DNA of 64,000 nt from Brasenia schreberi. Its lineage: Eukaryota > Streptophyta > Magnoliopsida > Nymphaeales > Cabombaceae. The position numbers were made by a program, and so were the translations under genes. Positions 37,860 to 48,124 of the stretch are shown here, one piece after another. Position 1 is the first letter of the stretch. Each line of letters starts with the position of its first letter. The notes beneath the pieces are model-generated. The model made no database searches, was not told where the DNA came from, and was given only the letters and a program-made list of their open reading frames with translations. The stretch covers positions 4,130,001-4,194,000 of the forward strand of contig JAYKKT010000059.1 of the NCBI GenBank assembly GCA_036023115.1, read 5' to 3'.

Positions 37860-38900
37860 AATAGATACCTATTATACCTAAAGGAGCCTATCCGACCGTC
37901 TGCAGTATAGTAGCATGCTGATGCCTGAGTATCAAAAGGGACTGAAAACAACAACATCAACATATATTCAAATTGCTTATATAAAAGTGAACAGCACCAA
38001 ACATAATGTAACACAAGAAATCAGAAAATTCTCAAACTACAATAACATAGAAAACACCCAATTGATACAATCAATATATTCCAAATTATTTACAAAGCAA
38101 AAAACAGCAGTAGACATAATTAAATACATTCTCAAACTAAATTAACATCGGATGAACTACAACTAATACTATCCATATATACAACCAATCAACTAGGAAG
38201 CAGCAGTATCAAGCATAATTAAATATGGTATACCACAAAAGGAAGAACCATATTATACTCGCACGATGAATGCAATAAATTCCAGTAAAACCCCAATTGG
38301 TGCCTTAACATGCACAGTGCATAATTAGAGAAATCAGATCAATTCAAATATGACCTAAAAACGAGCATTAAAAGCTGCTTGAAGCCTTGAATAGAAATTG
38401 CCGCTCTTATCGATAAAAGTTACATACCCGAATTCAAGATTTTTCCTCACGAATAATACCAACGGAAGGGTTAAGCAAACCGTCCTCCCATCAATCATAT
38501 AAGAACGGAAGGTGCTACGGAATCAATTCAAGCAACCATCAGTAATTGATAAAACCAAATTCCAATACCTTATCTCCATGAACAGAGTAAATTCCACAAG
38601 AACTCCTAAAATTCCAAGGGAAGAACGAAAAAGAAAACAAGAACGGGCAAAAAAAGGAGATCAACGGTACCTCATTGCAAGAGGAAGAGGAGAAGGAGGA
38701 TTTCGGTATCCCGCGAACAGCGACGTCGCGGGCAATAGAGAAGAGCGCCGTGACCCTGGTGTCGAACTCGCAACCAGGGATAGAGACGAGGCGTCGGCCA
38801 GACCGAAAGGGCCAAAGAAGGGAAGATTGTGCGTCACAGAGAATACAGAAGACGCGCGAGGGCATCTTGGTAATTTGACGGGGGGGAAAAGCACAAGAGC
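37860..38900 (-). promoter_or_regulatory. Probable JMJ24-type 5' leader with intron and upstream ORF
   Basis: On the minus strand a donor (ATGAG/GTACCG, exon end at 38671) and an acceptor (ATACTGCAG, exon resumes at ~37902) suggest a spliced leader. The GC-rich leader exon 38671-~38880 contains an upstream ORF starting at 38865 (MPSRVFCILCDAQSS). It stays open for 65 codons to the donor and stops soon after the splice. The ~37.9-38.6 kb intron is A-rich with no other feature. Confidence 0.5.
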
Positions 38901-39292
38901 TTAGGAAGGATCCCTGTTGCAGAGAGATTGGGTGTTTTACAAATTACAACAGTTGGTGCAAGAAATGGCCACTGGATCGGATCGGGTCGAATCAATAACC
39001 CGGTTCAAATGTTTAGAGACGGACAAGACATTTAATATTCCACAAGGTTTTTCCTTTTCCTGTGCATACCTTGATATCGAACACATAACCAGCAACTTGT
39101 GAATAAAAACCCTAGCCAGGTGAGTTAAGTTTTAAGAGGATGATTTTTTTCTATTACAAATATGTGCATACGCACTTTCTCCTGCCCTCCACCGCTTCAA
39201 TCTTTACTTGGCGGTTATTAGAACCTTTAGCTACCCTCCTTTCATTTGAAACTACTAAAACCATTACCTTAAACAAACAAAATCACTTTAAC

Positions 39293-39364
<72 letters not shown>

Positions 39365-39371
39365 ATATATT
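39293..39371. repeat. (TA)n microsatellite
   Basis: About 75 bp of almost uninterrupted TA dinucleotides with one or two phase breaks. Confidence 0.95.
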
Positions 39372-39789
39372 TGTTTTACTCAAATATTTTCAACATTTTA
39401 TCTTTGAGATCAACAATGAATATTTGAACTACTTTACATCTAATACACCTAAATATAAAGTACAAAAATAGCAAACAATGCTTTTGATTTAATTCTCAAT
39501 CATTGATCTCAAACATTAAAAAATAAAAAAGTTTAAGCGATATTATGCACTTAAGGATATTATGTATTTAGCACTATATATAAAAAGAGTGATTGGGTCA
39601 TATTACTCTCATGCAACCGAAAACAATGCATGTCAAAGATGTATATGTTATGTTTAGATTTTTTAATATGACTTTAGTGATTGTAGTAAGAGGTGGTTTA
39701 GAGTAAGGAAAGTAGCTGGAGGTGGTGGATGGAGATCGGTGGAGGTTAAAGTCATGAAACTGGTGGTGTGTACACATGTACATGTTCAA

Positions 39790-39794
39790 CCCCC

Positions 39795-39876
<82 letters not shown>
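39790..39876. repeat. Compound microsatellite forming a palindrome
   Basis: A poly-C run (39790-39805) is followed by (CT)n to 39833, (AT)n to 39854 and (AG)n to 39876. The CT and AG arms are reverse complements around an AT core, so 39812-39876 is a near-perfect ~65-bp palindrome. Confidence 0.9.
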
Positions 39877-41751
39877 TCACGCACACAAATTGGGTCTGGA
39901 TTTAACTAGGTCCGACCGATTCTTTGTCAGGTCATGTTATCTCCAACACGGCTCTTGCCCTTTTTGTGGGGTCAAAAATTAACACCTCTATATCCAAAGA
40001 CAACCCTACTTAACTTTTGTTGTTTACCAACACTCCGTGCTAACAGCGGATAACAAACGAGCCCTGGTCTTGATGCATGCACGAGCCCGGAATGGAAAAG
40101 TTCATGAAAAGATCAGCGACAAAAAGCGAGTGAGCTTGGGCCTGTCTAAAGTATGAGCAAGTCGAAGGTTTGAAGTTTATGGGCCAATGTACCGGGGAAT
40201 GATTTCAGGCTAAATTGGGGTGGTTTGGGTTCAACGAGGAGTTGGTCTAAGACTGGGCAGCTGCGTCAGTTAGGCTGAGTTCGAGTTTGACTCATATAGA
40301 CAGTGACTGATCCACTGTAGATACCCGAAATCTAAAAAGTTATTGAACCTTTTATTGTACATAAAAAAATATAAGTGCGGATATAAAATAAAAGTACACC
40401 TCACTCTAAAAAAAATCTTAAGTCTCCCGTTACATATGGGTAGTTCAGGGTCCGAGTTTGAGGTTCTAACAAACAAATTTCAGCATAAATACAATTGACC
40501 AAGCTACAACAATATCCGTGTTCAGGGTCTCATTCGTCACGTAATGTAGAATTATGCCTACTAGAGATAGACTTGGATGGTTCCAAATAAACCGATACCG
40601 CGAATCCCAAACTGGCAGTTCTGGTTTCACCATGAACGAAAAGCTGAACTGCTCCCCATCGGTTCTAGGTCCATCTACTGTAATTCCGGTTCGGGCTCTT
40701 CCAATTTGGTTTCATTTTTTTAAAAGAAAAGCAATTAAACAAAAGTGGATTTTAAAACCGGAAAGAAATAACTGGTTCGAACTGCCATTTTCAGTTTGGT
40801 TCTCCCATAACCGGAACTGGAACCCAAAAATGAGAGTTCCTTTTTTTTATTTGGTATTGGCATCTATTCCTCTGGTTCTGGTTTTGATCTGTTCAAGTCC
40901 GCTTTAACCCGCAAGGCTGGGTCCAAACCAGCCACCTCTAACTACAGGGTATAGACCAAGATCTTAACCTCAGAATCTTATATGGGTATATGTATGAATA
41001 TGCAGACCATGTTTTTTGAGAGGAACAAAAAAACGCAAGCACAAATGCTCACATGCATGCGAAAAATAAGATGCTCGTCAAAAGCATGACTTACGAGAAA
41101 CCTAGAGGAACCGGTGTGATAATGATGCTAACGTTAAGCTCGCCGGTGGAACCGGGTGGACCGAATGCCGCCACCGGGTCTATGGCGGATTTCCGCCTGG
41201 CAGCACTGAGTGGTGATGGATCAAGTGACCTCTCTAGTTCGCCTCTTCCTGCAGCCCGATACAACAGCCGTTGGTCTCCCACCCAAGTGGCGGGATAGAT
41301 GAACTCTGTTAGGCATTCAAAACACACTGTCAACGCACATATTTTTACTCCATAATATTCTTTTCACTGGTCTCGTGTCGTGTCAAAACTGCGTGACCAA
41401 CGAAAACATTGTATAGCAAAGATGGCTACCTCGTGGATTGTGTTTGTGTTTGTGTGTGTGTGGGGGGGGGGGGCAGCCAGGGATCCCAGCACCGACTGTA
41501 GCCTCGGATAGGATAGAGCACGTTTAGCCTAAAATTCCGGCAAGATCCCGAGGAAGGCGCTCGTGACTCCGGCGAAGTTCGAGCCGAGGGTGACGAGCGA
41601 GGCTGATGTCGTGCCGATCAGAAGCCGCCTGTGGATTGTGAGTGCGAGCGACGAGGACTCCTTCGCAGGGAACCTCGTCACTTCAGAGGGTTCCTTGCCT
41701 CCGGAGAATTGGCTTACGGTTAGGATACGACGGCGTTCGTACGGTTCGGCC

Positions 41752-42205
41752 TATTACATCATAGTGGTCATTCTCGACTCAGGTAACGGTTTGACTGGTC
41801 ATCCAATCCGTTACCTGAGGATAGGGCCAGATCGGTAACGGACGACTGTTACCGGGATTTCCGATAACGGTCATTCATTACAAGCTCCCAGACGAGGGAA
41901 GCCGCAGATGGATAAGCACGACGAAGGGGGAGCACCTGCCTATAAAGGCAGGAATTAATGACACTCTGAACCCCCGGTGAAAAATACAGAAAAAATAAAA
42001 GAAAGACAGAGAGTCAACTTCGTTTATGCGAGAACCCTGCGTGGGAACCTCGTATACATCATCATCTTCATATTCCGCTACAATCTGAACAAGAGGTGCT
42101 CATTGAAGAAGAAGGCTTCATCGGAATTCATCAAACAGAGGAAGCAGAAGCTGTAGGCCTTCAACGGATTTCGGCGAACGACAGAAGAGGTATCAATCTT
42201 CGACA
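41752..42205 (+). repeat. 5' LTR of the PsbP-pseudogene copia element
   Basis: About 454 bp, matching 47488-47911 except for small indels and many substitutions. It contains GGTAACGG/CCGTTACC words in both orientations and a TATA-like CCTATAAAGGCA at ~41938. Confidence 0.9.
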
Positions 42206-45200
42206 TTGGTATCAAGGCCTTCATCCCTACAAAAGAGAGCGAGAGGATCAACAAAAAAAATCGTAAAGAGAAGGCGACAGTCGGCAGAGGCACATAAGTC
42301 ACAAGGCCGAACGGTCGAAGCAGCAAAAGCAAGAGCTAAAAGCAAAAACCCAAGACAGGCCGGCAAGAGCAAAAGGCAAAAACCAGAGGCGAAGGCCGGA
42401 AAGAGGCAAAGCTGTAAAAACAGAAGCGGCAGACCAGCAAAAGCTAGAGGCAAGGCCGCAAAAACAGAAGTGGCAGGCCGGCAAGCTAGAGCCAAAAGGT
42501 GGCAGACTGAGTGGCCGGCAAGAGAAGATGCCAATGACGTAAGGGACGCCGACAACCGACGAATAGCCGGAGGAACTTTAAGGGCAAAACTCCCTCCGGC
42601 AACCCCCTCCCGCACTCTCTCTTCTCCCTCTCTATGTTTTTCCAGAGTCTCTCTCTTTGTGTAAAAAACATTGTTAAAGCGTTTTTAATATATTGAAGAA
42701 AAAAAATTCAAATCCGAGGTTTCGTAAAATCGCAGCGGGAAAACCATCGGTTTTTTCAAAATAGCTCACGATTTTCCAAAAACCGCCAGTGGTTTCAAAA
42801 AATCACCTCGAGTTTGTGGCCAAAAGACCAAACTACCCCTATCTGATTTTGGATATTACGCATTTGCCATGAGCAAAATTACCCTTTTGTCCAGATATTT
42901 TCAGGTAAAAATATTGTTTTGCTCTTTCAAAGCGAAAAGTCAGTTGTACCCTTTGGCTTTTTATGAAATTTACTAAATATCGGGACTGCCATTTTATTGT
43001 TTTATCCATCTCGGGTTGAATAATTTCAATTTTGCCACTCAGTCAAAAGACGGGTTTACCCCTATTCTTTTGAAAAATTAAAGATTCGTCTTGAGGGTTA
43101 AAATTACGCTTTTAACCCCGATCAGTTACGAATTTTATAGGAATACCAAATAGTAATTTTACAAGTTTGTCCTCATGGTTTTATAAAATTACAAAAGAGG
43201 ACAAATAGATAAAATTATAGTTTTGTCCCTTGGTATCCTTTTAGGGGCAGAGAGGTTGAAAACCCCTTAGAAAAAAATTTCAAAAGATTATCTACTACAT
43301 ATCATGCATCATTTTAACATGTCTCTTGCTATGTGTGCCTTTGTTTTTGTGATGGTTTACTTTTTAGACCGCTTGATTGTTATTTTTGCCAAACACTTAA
43401 AAATGAATTATAGGATATGTGTGTCCGAACTGGCAAAAACAGAAAAGTTGAACGGTCTAAACTTCTAGACATGAAAGAGAAGAATTCTCTTAGCTCTAAC
43501 ATTAGAAGATGTAGAGTATGTTTTAAAGGAAACCGTGTGTCCTCCACCTCTAGACGCAAGTGAGCAACAGTTAGAAATGTATAAAATATTTGTAAAGGAC
43601 GATACCATAGCAAGAACAATCATGTTAACCTACATGGAGGATGACCTGATTAGGGTCTTTGAAGAATTTGAGACCTCAAAAGAGTTGCTTGATTCATTAA
43701 CAACTAAATATGATATAACTACAAAATTGCATGTGCAGTTACTACTATAGAAATACGACTCCTTCAGAATGAAAGAAGAAGAAAATATAATAGAGTATGT
43801 AAATCACATGTTGGTGATAGCTAGAGACTTAGCCGTAGCAAAATCAGTCATCCCCAAACCGATGCAGATATCAACTATACTGAACAGTCTACCTCTGTCA
43901 TGGAACATGATCACCACTGCCCTAAGACTAGGGCCATAAATTAACCTTCCTGAGTTGCCCCTCAAACTAGTAATAGAGCAAGAACATATGCTCAAAACAA
44001 AAAGGAGAAATTGCTAGTGGTGTAGGATGAGTTAGCGTCTACCTCCAAATCCAACCAGAAAAAGAAACCAAATAAAAGTTTGGCAAGAATAACAAGAAAG
44101 GTGATTAAAGTTTTAAGAAATCACAGGAAGCCGCTTCTCGGGTTAAGTGTTTCAACTGTGGTAAGATGGAACACTACAAAAGGGACTACCGCAAAAAGAA
44201 AGGTGGAGGAAACAACCCACAACACGAACAGTCGGAGAAGTCGAATATGATCTGCTTGATTTTAGAATGCTTGTATTTGGACCGCCAAGTGACAGGTTGG
44301 TGGATAGACTCAAGAGCTACAAGACATATCTCGAAGACCAAAGAAGGGGCAATGGATCTGAAGGAATATCAACAAGGAGAACATCGTGTATATATAGGAA
44401 ATAATACTTTCTCAAATGTTCTGGATATTGGATCCTTCAGGATATTTGTACAAGACAAACCAATTGTACTGACCGACGTGTTAATTATGTCATCTATAAG
44501 GCACAATCTGATCTCGGTCCCTGCCTTAGTTAAGAAGGGTTTTGAAGTTAGGTTTATTCCTAACAAGGTGACTGTGGGCAAACATGGGAGAATCTTGTTC
44601 TCAAGAGAATTTGATGTAGAACATGGACTGTTCAAATTGTCTAATAATGAAAGTCATCCTTTTACTACTTATATTGAGAGTATCTTTACTATTGATGTGA
44701 ATATTTGGCATAAACGCCTAGGGCATATAAGTCTGGAGAAGTTGAGAAAATTATCCAACTTTGACTTATTGCTTATATTTGAGGAAAAGACTTTCAACAA
44801 GTGTGAAGCTTGTATACAAGGAAAGTCTTTCCCAAGGAAACAACAAGGGCAACAACCTTGTTGGAAATTATTCACACAGATTTATATAGACCTTTTACAG
44901 TAAAGACACATCGGGGAAAGGGTTATTTTATAACCTTTATTGATGGTTACTCTAGATATATATATCTTTTGACACATAAATCGGAGGCACTTGATACTTT
45001 CAAAAGAATATAAGCAAGAAGTAGAAAATCAACTATGGCATTTAATCAAAGTCTTAAGATCAGATAGAGGAGGTGAATATACCTCGGCAGAATTCATAGA
45101 TTTTGCAAAGACTTTGGTATTGCTAAACAAAATACAATGCCTAGGACACCTAAGCAAAATGGTGTAGCTGAGAGATACAATAGAATCTTGCTGAATATGA

Positions 45201-47487
45201 CAATGTCAATGTTGATTGATGCCTCTCTTGCAAGGGTATTTTGGGGAGAAGTAGTAAGTACAATGGTTTACATACTCAACAGAGTACCGTGTAAAGTTGT
45301 ATTCACTATACCATATGAGAAGTGGTTTGGAAGAAAACCCAACCTAGGTCATCTCAGGAGGTGGGGATCTATAGCACACGTGAAGATCTTTGATCAGTCT
45401 AGAGATAAGCTAGACAACAGGTCCTTGAGATGTGTATTTATTAGATATCCAAAAGGTTTAAAAGGATATCAGTTTTATCACAAGGACCACAGACTCATTG
45501 AAAGCAGAGATGTTGAAATCTTAGAGGATACTAAGAATGACATCTTAGAAAATGATGAAGAATGTGTTGATGATTTGATAGATTTAGACCAATCATCTTT
45601 TAAGCCAATAGAAGATCTTCCTGAAACTACCGATATCTTAAGTAGACATAAGAGGCCCAGAGTTACTCCGTCCTACTTAAAGGATTATCACACTTATCTT
45701 ATGCAAAAAGTGTGTAATTTGGTAGATTTATATGAGTTGACTGATAACTTGACTTATCAGCAAGCAATGAACTCATCATAAGCAATAAACTAGGAGAAAG
45801 CCATGGATGAGGAAATTGAATCCATTGAGAAAAATCAAGTTTGGGAATTTACTGATTTGCCAAAAGAAAGGAAAGTTATAGGCTCTAAATGGGTTCTAAA
45901 AAAGAAATACAGGGTTAATAGTACAATCGACAAGTTTAAAGCGATGTTGGTTGCAAAAAGTTTTTCGTAAAAAGAGGAGATAAATTATGTTGAGATATAT
46001 TTTCCAATTACGAAATTTGCATCCATATGGATAATCCTGACAATATCTGCATACTATGATTTGGATTTACATCAGTTAGATATAAATATAGCTTTTCTAA
46101 ATGAAGATTTAGAAGAAATCATATACATGCAACAGCCCGAAGGATTTGTGGTTGAAGGCCAAGAAGATAAAGTATATAGGTTGAAAAAATCCCTATATGG
46201 CCTGAAACAGTCACCTCACTAATGGTATTTAACTTTTCAAAATGCTATTGTAGAACTTGGGTTTGTGGCTAACAAACTTGATCACTGTATATATGTTTGG
46301 AACAGTGGGAGCCACTTTGTCATCTTATCATTGTATGTTGATGACATATTATTTACTAGAAACGATAATGAGATGATTGTCAAAACCAAGTCATGGTTGA
46401 ACTCCAAGTTCGAAATGAAGGATATGGGGGAGCATCCTATATCCTAGGTATAAAGATCTCTCGAGATAGAGGATCTAGACTCTTATGCCTGAGTCACGAG
46501 AGATATATTGACTATATCTTCAAGAAGTTTAAAATGGGTGAATGCAAGTCTGTAGATACACCTGTTGTAAAAGGGGTTAAATTAAGTAAGGTTGATTGTC
46601 CCAGTGTAGGAGACGATAAGCCTAATGTTCCTTATGCACAAGCTGTTGACAACTTGATGTATGCTATGTTGTGTACAAGACCTAATATCAACTTTGTTGT
46701 TGGTCTTGTGAGTAAATATCAAAGTAATCCTAGTTGGTAGCATTGGGTAGCTGTGAAAAAGATTCTAAGATATTTGAAAGGAATAAAGGACTTGAAACTG
46801 TGTTTTCAAACAGATGAACTGAAAGTGATAGGATACTCATATGCTGACTTTGCTGGGAGCAAAGATGACAACAAATCAATCTCGAGACAAATATTCTTAT
46901 TTGGAGGTATTGTTGTTTCTTGGGCATGTAAGAAACAGGGTTGTGTAGCGTTGCATACATAGGAAGCTGAGTATGTTGCTTGCTGTATGGCTGCAACAAG
47001 TGATGTCTGGATAAACCACTTCATATGAGATTTGAAGTTGGAGATAACATACGAGTTAGTGGTTATCTATTGTGATAACAATAAAGCAATTACTCTTATT
47101 AAGAGTGGAGCAGATTGCTCGAAAAGCAAGCATATAATGGTAGATATGGTTATGAGAAAGGAAATATCCATCTCATACATGCCAACGGAAGACATGTTGG
47201 CAGACCCCTTAACAAAAGGCATAACAAAGGAACTCTTCTCAAAACATGTTGCGAACATAGGTTTGAGATATGTTTGATTGTTATATAAGTAAATAACCAT
47301 ACAACAGACATATTATTGTATAGGTAAATAACCAAACAACAAATGATTTGTTGTGTAGGGAAATAACCACACAAAAGGTTCTGATTGCAAAAAGTAATCA
47401 GGAATCGACATAACTAGGAAAAACCTTTGAAAAGTAGGAGGAAAACCAGTATGTCGATACACTTGGCTCGAATGACAAAGTGGGAGA

Positions 47488-47911
47488 TGTTAACCATTCT
47501 CGGCTCAGGTAACGGTTGGACTGACCATTCAATCTGTTACCTGAGAATAGAGCCAGATCGGTAACGGACGATCGTTATCGGGATTTCCGGTAACGATCAT
47601 CCGTTACAAGCTCCCAGACGAGAGAAGTTGTAGGTGGATAAGCACGACGAAGGAGGAGCACCTGCCTATAAAGGTAGGAATTACAGACACTCTGAACCCC
47701 CGGTGAAAAATATAGAAAAAAGAAAAGAAAGAAAGAGAGTCGTATTCGTCTGTGCGAGAACCCTGCGTGGGAACCTCGTATCCATCATCTTCTTCATATT
47801 CCGCTGCAATCTGATCACTAAAGAAGAAGGCTTCACCGGAATTCATCAAACACATGAAGCAGAAGCTCCATGCCTTCAACGGATTCCGGCGAACGATATC
47901 AATCTTCGACA
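47488..47911 (+). repeat. 3' LTR of the PsbP-pseudogene copia element
   Basis: About 424 bp, starting TGTTAACC and ending TTCGACA. It is preceded by the purine-rich AAAGTGGGAGA and followed by the CGGCC duplication. Confidence 0.9.
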
Positions 47912-47954
47912 CGGCCGGCGAGATCCGGGAGAGGAAGCTCACGCTCGTGGCCAT

Positions 47955-48124
47955 TGCTTTTTCACACCCACCGAGAGGACGGTGGCGTTCGTTATCGGGT
48001 TCCCTACGGTTTCTCGGATTGCTGTGAACAGATCGGATCCTTAAATGAACCATACCCGATCCGTTTTCGGCGGAACTGAAATCCTAACGGCTACCGCAAA
48101 TTTCTTCAAAATCCTCTGTGATTC
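47955..48124. promoter_or_regulatory. 170-bp divergent intergenic region (PsbP pseudogene / PPR gene)
   Basis: The start codons at 47954 (-) and 48125 (+) face away from each other with only 170 bp between, so any promoter is shared or overlaps the opposite leader. The copia 3' LTR ends only 43 bp inside the pseudogene start, about 210 bp from the PPR start codon. No clear TATA box was seen. Confidence 0.55.

Larger units (their letters stand above)
38901..41094. other. Intergenic, microsatellite-rich; no gene seen
   Basis: It contains a long (TA)n at 39293-39371, the C/CT/TA/AG compound repeat at 39790-39876, and a segment rich in GGTTC-type words at 40555-40920 resembling those at 62280-62510 and 63340-63460. 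The missing 3' exons of the PsbP-domain pseudogene would be expected here, but I could not find them. Confidence 0.6.
41752..47911 (+). mobile_element. Ty1/copia LTR retrotransposon in PsbP pseudogene exon 1
   Basis: The 5' LTR is 41752-42205 and the 3' LTR 47488-47911. The primer site TGGTATCAAGGCC is at 42207-42219 and a purine tract lies before 47488. A perfect CGGCC duplication flanks it (41747-41751 and 47912-47916). The order is Gag (~43430-44030), a zinc knuckle CFNCGKMEHYKRDY lacking its last Cys, protease WWIDSRATRHIS (DSG to DSR), GAG-pre-integrase and HHCC (HKRLGHIS, CEACIQGK), integrase (LRSDRGGEY, TPKQNGVAERYNR), RT (LYGLKQSP, SLYVDDILF at ~46335) and RNase H (YADFAGSKDD, EAEYVACC). 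This order is diagnostic of copia. Several stops and frameshifts interrupt the frame. It cannot move on its own. Confidence 0.93.
41095..47954 (-). pseudogene. PsbP-domain (thylakoid lumen) protein pseudogene, split by a copia element
   Basis: Exon 1 starts at 47954 (MATSVSFLSRISP) and runs to 47912. It is interrupted by the copia element and resumes at 41746. With one copy of the CGGCC target duplication removed, the frame continues to ~41537 (LALTIHRRLLIGTTSASLVT, resembling a plastid/lumen targeting peptide). Exon 2 is 41095-41305 (EFIYPATWVGDQRLLYRAAG, VAAFGPPGSTGELNVSIIIT), typical of PsbP-domain proteins close to Arabidopsis At3g05410 as I recall it. Three lesions are visible: the insertion after codon 14; no GT donor at the expected end of exon 1 (CCGG followed by AATTTTAG, a stop in frame); and no recognisable 3' exons before the JMJ24-type gene, although exon 2 keeps a good donor. 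Family role: assembly or stability of photosynthetic complexes. A functional copy presumably exists elsewhere. Confidence 0.82.

Noticed and set aside
38512..38904. 130-codon plus-strand ORF near the JMJ24-type leader
   Set aside because: Low-complexity basic translation opposite a leader exon; no motif and no splice context.
41563..41838. Plus-strand 91-codon ORF upstream of and into the copia 5' LTR
   Set aside because: It is the opposite-strand shadow of the PsbP pseudogene exon 1 and runs into the LTR.
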